Shown here: one piece after another, positions 60,498 through 64,000 of the stretch
Layout: each line of letters opens with the position of its first letter
How positions within the stretch are numbered: position 1 is the first letter of the stretch
Source: Thermoanaerobaculia bacterium
GTDB lineage: Bacteria; Acidobacteriota; Thermoanaerobaculia; Multivoradales; J023
Assembly: GCA_030431255.1 (NCBI GenBank)
Contig: JAUIJL010000007.1
Span: 186,001-250,000, forward strand
Length of the DNA: 64,000 nucleotides
Direction of reading: 5' to 3'
Notes under the pieces: generated by a model
Database searches by the model: none
What the model saw: only the letters and a program-made list of their open reading frames with translations
Told to the model about the DNA's origin: nothing
Program-made: the position numbers and the translations under genes

Positions 60498-60965
60498 ATG
60501 TCCTATTTTCAAGATGCCATGCCCAACAACCACTGCTTCGGCTGCGGCACCCACAACAACCACGGCTTGCAAATCCAGAGCCGTTGGTCCGACGACGACC
60601 CATCCGTGGCCGTCTGCCGATTCCAACCCGCGCCCCACCACTGCGCCGGACCCACCAAATTCCTCAACGGCGGCGTCATCGCCACCGTGATCGATTGCCA
60701 TAGCGTGTGCACCGCCGTCGCCGAAACCTACCGACGAGCCGGGCGTGACATCGGCCAGGGCGAGCCCATCTACTTCGCCACGGGTCGGCTCGAAATTGAC
60801 TACCTCCGCCCCGTGCCCATCCATCTCCCCATCACCCTGCGAGCGAGCGCCGGCATCGCCACCGAAAAGAGCCTGTGGGTGGAATGCACACTCGAATCCG
60901 ACGACAAAACCCGAGCCAAAGCCCGGGTGGAAGCGGTGCAAGTGCCTTCGGCTTGGATGGCGTAG
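60498..60965 (+). CDS. PaaI-type hotdog thioesterase
   Basis: 155 residues; GAGGAGC precedes the ATG at 60498. The N-terminal 'HCFGCGTHNNHGLQI' is a hallmark of a PaaI/4HBT subgroup. The hotdog helix block is 'FLNGGVIATVIDCHSVCTAV', and 'RLEIDYLRPVPIHLPITLRA' forms the central strand. These enzymes hydrolyse acyl-CoA thioesters, often aromatic or branched ones. The active-site Asp/Glu of the family is probably Asp in 'VIDCHS'. The neighbours do not identify its substrate. Confidence 0.85.
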   Translation: MSYFQDAMPNNHCFGCGTHNNHGLQIQSRWSDDDPSVAVCRFQPAPHHCAGPTKFLNGGVIATVIDCHSVCTAVAETYRRAGRDIGQGEPIYFATGRLEIDYLRPVPIHLPITLRASAGIATEKSLWVECTLESDDKTRAKARVEAVQVPSAWMA

Positions 60966-60985
60966 GAGAGCCCTGGAACCCAAGC

Positions 60986-61019
60986 AAAAACCGCCGAAAG
61001 CCGCTGAGGCTTCCGGCGG
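60986..61019 (-). terminator. Rho-independent terminator of the 61042-61596 gene
   Basis: A 12-bp stem with one mismatch (CCGCCGAAAGCC 60991-61002 and GGCTTCCGGCGG 61008-61019) with loop GCTGA. On the minus strand it ends in TTTTT (60986-60990 as AAAAA). Located 20-50 bases past the stop of the minus-strand gene; it could also stop the convergent thioesterase transcript. Confidence 0.8.
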
Positions 61020-61041
61020 TCCGTAGGAGGGCTCGAGAGAA

Positions 61042-61596
61042 TCAGTCGTTCGAGGTGTCCGATCCTTCGATGATCGCATACGAGCCGATGAATGAAGCCG
61101 AAACATCGTCGGCCGGCAGCAAGCAGAAAAGGGTGTAGTTACTCTCGTTGTGACTGCCTCCGTTTTGGGTGACGTCTGGGGAGTGAAATGTCATGCCGAT
61201 GGTGCCTAATTGGCCAGAGCCGGTTTCCGACACCGCCGAATCCACCACGGAATTGCCCCAGACGTTGTTGGCCATCAGCGTGCATCTCACCTGGCCCGCG
61301 CTGCCGGACTCGTTGCTGCCGTCGTTCACGTAAACTCGCAGATGGCTGAGCGCCGCGTTGGTCTCGTCGCGCGGCACGGGGCAGACCACGCCGAGACGTT
61401 CCGTGGCATGACTGTTGAAGATCCGGCCGTGTTGGGAATAGAGCAGAAATTCATCGTCGCCCGGGTCATTGCCTCCCCAGGAATGACACATGCTTGCCGG
61501 ATAGACCTTCTTGTCCCCAGCCTCAGCGGAATCGGCGGGCAAGAAAGTCGCGGCGAGCATCAAGACGAAGGCGAATAAAGCACGTTGGGTTTTCAT
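61042..61596 (-). CDS. Small secreted hypothetical protein
   Basis: 184 residues from an ATG at 61596 with CAGGAGC upstream. A clear signal peptide ends Ala-Glu-Ala (about residue 26). The mature protein is beta-rich, with three Cys residues ('SMCHSWGG', 'VVCPVPRDE', 'VRCTLMA', 'LFCLLPA' around them) that could pair. The Cys-His-x-Trp opening and the repeated Cys pattern resemble a family of small exported proteins common in Acidobacteriota and Myxobacteria, with no known function. It is followed by a terminator. Confidence 0.72.
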   Translation of the reverse strand: MKTQRALFAFVLMLAATFLPADSAEAGDKKVYPASMCHSWGGNDPGDDEFLLYSQHGRIFNSHATERLGVVCPVPRDETNAALSHLRVYVNDGSNESGSAGQVRCTLMANNVWGNSVVDSAVSETGSGQLGTIGMTFHSPDVTQNGGSHNESNYTLFCLLPADDVSASFIGSYAIIEGSDTSND

Positions 61597-61985
61597 TTCA
61601 AGCTCCTGAAAAGTGGGTTGTTAGATGTCCCCTCGAACCGCGGTCGAAGCCGTTCGGGGGGCTCTATCCACAAAGCGCAGGGCCTGAGATCCGTCCATCA
61701 AAAAAGATTGGTCTCCTCGAAATGGGGCCTCGGGTTGGGTCTCACTTCGTCGGTCGAAGCCGAGAGCCACGGGTTGAAACCCGAGGCTCGCAAACCCTTG
61801 TCCCTGCTCCGCAAGGACGGCCCGGAGCTGCCTGCATGGGCTGTCCCAAATGGTCACGGCTAATCTAATAAGATGAACGGTCAGCGCAGCTTGTTTGAGC
61901 ACATGGACCGGACGCAAGAAGGGCCCACTAACACAAGGGCCCCGACGCATCGTCGGAGCCCTCTTCGAACCAACTCTGCTCGGGC
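61597..61985. other. Intergenic region with hairpin elements
   Basis: About 390 bases between two leftward genes. It has the promoter of the small secreted gene on the left. A hairpin (61764-61789) and a second one (61937-61961, just beyond the stop of the large gene at 61986, possible weak terminator on the minus strand) are the only structures seen. No convincing coding frame. Confidence 0.5.
61764..61789. repeat. Palindromic element centred on GGGTTGAAACCC
   Basis: Arms GAGCC and CGGGTT pair with AACCCG and GGCTC around GAA (single bulge). Elements with this central GGGTT-GAAACCC core are found dispersed in several bacterial lineages; here it is single. Confidence 0.6.
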
Positions 61986-64000
61986 TCAGTCCTTCTTTTT
62001 ATCCTTCTTGAACCACTTGTCGAAGCCGTCGAAGAGCTTCAGGAAGACCAGGCGGGCGGAGTAGCCGTCGCCCGGGCCGGCGACGGGCACGCCGACCTCG
62101 AAGTTGAGGATGGTTTCCCACGGGCCCATGATGGTGCCTTCGAGACCGATGCCGGCCAGCAGCTCGTTGTCGAGGCCGGTGGCTTCGTCGGTGGCCCAGG
62201 CGACGTCGCCGTCGATTTCCACTTGCAGCAGGTCGGAGACGCCGACGCCGTAGGTGAGGCTGAGGGCGTTGACTTCTTCGGCGCGCACTAGGCCGCTTGG
62301 GTAGCCGGCGACGCTGGCGGAGCTGAACAGGCCGAAGTCGTATTTGCTGAAGCGGTCGAGGTCCTCACCGCTCAGGTGCTCGAGCTCGACGCCGAATTTG
62401 GTGAAATTCGGCAGCCACCAGGTTTTGCCCAGGGAAACAGCCCATCGCAGGTAGTCTTCTTGCTCGGGATCGAATTCCGTGTTGTCGGGCAGGCCCCAGA
62501 ATTCCCAATCTTGCCGTTGGCTGAGGGTCGCCTCGGCTTTGAAGCGATAGCCGGAACGAGAGTAGGTGAGCTCGGCTCCGTAGCTTTGGATCAGGGTGTC
62601 CTCCGGCAGGACGAAATCCTCGGCGGTGTCGTCGGCCCGGCCGTAGCTCACCGACGACAGACCGGCGGTGAAATCGAGCTTGGCGTAGTTGCCGAGCTGA
62701 CGGCCGAGGAAGAGGGAGACGGAGCTTTGCTTCTGCTCGATCTCTTCCATCGGCACTTCTTCACCGTCGCGATAGAGCTCGTCGCCGAAGTCGATGAAGA
62801 TGCCGTTGACGTTGCCGCCGAAGTCCCATTTGCTCTCGAATAGACGGGGCTGCGCCAGGTTGACGGTGAGGAACGGACCGGCGAACAACACGTTGAGCTG
62901 GCCACCGGAATCCCGGAAATCGAGATCGAGGTAGTTCACGCCCGCCAAGGGAATCGGGAACTCTTGGCTTTCGTCGTAGAAAATGCCACCGGCTAGGAAG
63001 AAACGGCTGGTATCGAATTCTTCTTGCACCACCCGCTCACCGGATTCGTCTTTGATCAAATACCGCAGGCCCTCTTCCGTGTCGCGCACCATGGTGGCGT
63101 CGGAATCCATGGCCACTTGACGCTCGGACTCGAAATCGTCGCCGTTGATGCGGATCGCCGACAGCAGGCTTTCCCGCTCCACCTGGATCGCCGCGTTGAG
63201 CAAGGACCACACCTGCTGACCCACAATGCGGGTGGGCAGGAAGTAGCTGTCGGGGCTCCAGGCCGCCGGTTGGCCGTTGGTATCCACGGGATTGAAGTAG
63301 ACGGTTTCGTCGTTCGACAGCACCTCGCCGTCGAGACCCAGCTGCAAGCTGCGGGTTTTCACCCTGGCGTAAATCTCACGATCTACCCACACGGTGCCTT
63401 GGTAGAGGCTCTTACCCGGCTCCGCCGCCACCGCCGGCTCGAAATCGACCACCCAACAATCGTGACCGTCCACCACCTCGGTGCCGCGCAGACGGTAGGT
63501 GTATTCCTTGGTGAAGTTGATGGTGAGGGGCAGAACCGCCGCTTTCTCGGGCTGCAAAATGGGCAGCTCCGGCAGCTTCTTGCCCTTCCATTTCACGCCG
63601 TTGAAGTAGAAATCTTCCCAGGTCCAGTCAAAGCCCTGGCCTTGGCGGAAGAAGAAGTCACCGTCGAAGGACGCTTCCACTCCGCCGGTGCCCGTGCCGA
63701 CCTCGAAACGCAGGTGCAGGATGTTGCGCGCTTGGTAGTGATCGACCTTGCGGGTTTGGGCGTCCTCAAAGGCCTGCAAGCGACGCAAGATCTCTTCCAC
63801 CGGCATCTGACGGGAGTCGTCGACCTGGACCTCTTCCTCCAAACCTTCGAGCTCGGCGGCGGTCATGCGCTCGACTTTGACCACGCTCACGGGCGCCGGT
63901 GATTCCAGGGGCACCAACAGCCCACCGCCCGTGCGCTTCTGACCGAAGACCGAGCCTTCGAAGCCGTCTTTATAGTCGAAAACCCGCGGGCTGCGCAGCT
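61986..64000 (-). CDS. Large envelope (probable outer-membrane) protein, N-terminus outside window
   Basis: The frame runs from the stop at 61986 to the right edge without a convincing start, so the N-terminus is missing; a GTG at 63917 is internal. The N-terminal visible part has 'RNILHLRFEVGTGTGGVEASFDG' (in parts) and 'YRLRGTEVVDGHDCWVVDFEP', typical of outer-membrane lipoprotein-sorting-like regions. The last 350 residues alternate short beta strands with aromatic ends ('YRFKAEATLSQRQDWEFW', 'LLQVEIDGDVAWA'), as in an outer-membrane barrel, and end in a Lys-rich tail. Function unknown. Confidence 0.72.
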   Translation of the reverse strand, partial: LRSPRVFDYKDGFEGSVFGQKRTGGGLLVPLESPAPVSVVKVERMTAAELEGLEEEVQVDDSRQMPVEEILRRLQAFEDAQTRKVDHYQARNILHLRFEVGTGTGGVEASFDGDFFFRQGQGFDWTWEDFYFNGVKWKGKKLPELPILQPEKAAVLPLTINFTKEYTYRLRGTEVVDGHDCWVVDFEPAVAAEPGKSLYQGTVWVDREIYARVKTRSLQLGLDGEVLSNDETVYFNPVDTNGQPAAWSPDSYFLPTRIVGQQVWSLLNAAIQVERESLLSAIRINGDDFESERQVAMDSDATMVRDTEEGLRYLIKDESGERVVQEEFDTSRFFLAGGIFYDESQEFPIPLAGVNYLDLDFRDSGGQLNVLFAGPFLTVNLAQPRLFESKWDFGGNVNGIFIDFGDELYRDGEEVPMEEIEQKQSSVSLFLGRQLGNYAKLDFTAGLSSVSYGRADDTAEDFVLPEDTLIQSYGAELTYSRSGYRFKAEATLSQRQDWEFWGLPDNTEFDPEQEDYLRWAVSLGKTWWLPNFTKFGVELEHLSGEDLDRFSKYDFGLFSSASVAGYPSGLVRAEEVNALSLTYGVGVSDLLQVEIDGDVAWATDEATGLDNELLAGIGLEGTIMGPWETILNFEVGVPVAGPGDGYSARLVFLKLFDGFDKWFKKDKKKD

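Noticed and set aside
1-64000. tRNA or rRNA genes, insertion sequences, phage genes
   Set aside because: I looked for T-loop patterns, rRNA cores and transposase or integrase motifs and recognised none; a covariance-model scan would be needed to exclude a tRNA.

Overview
This 64 kb window is a chromosomal segment of a GC-rich bacterium. I infer a member of the Acidobacteriota, probably near class Thermoanaerobaculia. The reasons are indirect: many large secreted proteins (M36 peptidase, sortilin/BNR-type, FG-GAP/ASPIC, LamG), two of them ending in an 'IFxDGFESGDxSAWSS' tail; a secreted protein with a C-terminal domain that I associate with that lineage; a sulfatase-like lipoprotein; and an ECF sigma/zinc-finger anti-sigma pair. 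No rRNA or tRNA gene was recognised. Both edges cut through genes: a TPR-like secreted protein on the left and a large envelope protein on the right.

Layout: 1-17 kb is mostly leftward and rich in exported proteins: the TPR protein, a polyglycine-hydrolase-like repeat protein, the sigma/anti-sigma pair, an M36 metallopeptidase, a CoxE-type VWA protein with its MoxR ATPase, an orphan PqqD, a gluzincin-like anchored protein and an SGNH hydrolase. 17-18.8 kb holds moaD-moaE and a broken Schlafen/AlbA-type ATP-binding gene. 18.9-25.5 kb carries acyl-CoA metabolism (carboxyltransferase; then hydroxyacyl-CoA dehydrogenase, SDR and SGNH protein in one tight operon). 25.5-27.4 kb is lower in GC and looks acquired: a degenerate gene fragment, a Phd/ParE toxin-antitoxin pair with an operator palindrome, and a membrane methyltransferase-like protein. 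27.4-36 kb has LamG and sortilin-like secreted proteins, rarA and an NAD-type isocitrate dehydrogenase-like gene.

36-44.5 kb is housekeeping: ffh, rpsP, khpA, rimM, trmD, rplS and rnhB run leftward in the classical order, with several stop/start overlaps, and end in a giant TPR protein containing two tandem-repeat tracts. 44.8-53 kb has a small lipoprotein plus pyruvate kinase behind a recognisable promoter, repeat-rich spacer DNA, a sulfatase-like lipoprotein, a V4R-like protein, a TPR/FG-GAP/ASPIC giant and a PilZ protein.

The most interesting locus is 53-58.7 kb. Genes for both subunits of a type IIA topoisomerase (parE, parC) run leftward, and between them sits a translationally coupled pair: an OLD/SMC-like AAA ATPase and a TOPRIM-like RloB/DUF4276-type protein. 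This looks like a split OLD-type nuclease or anti-phage module inside a topoisomerase operon. A second unusual point is a MoaD whose Gly-Gly is followed by six extra residues that also encode the moaE ribosome binding site. Several families of palindromic or tandem intergenic repeats are scattered through the window.
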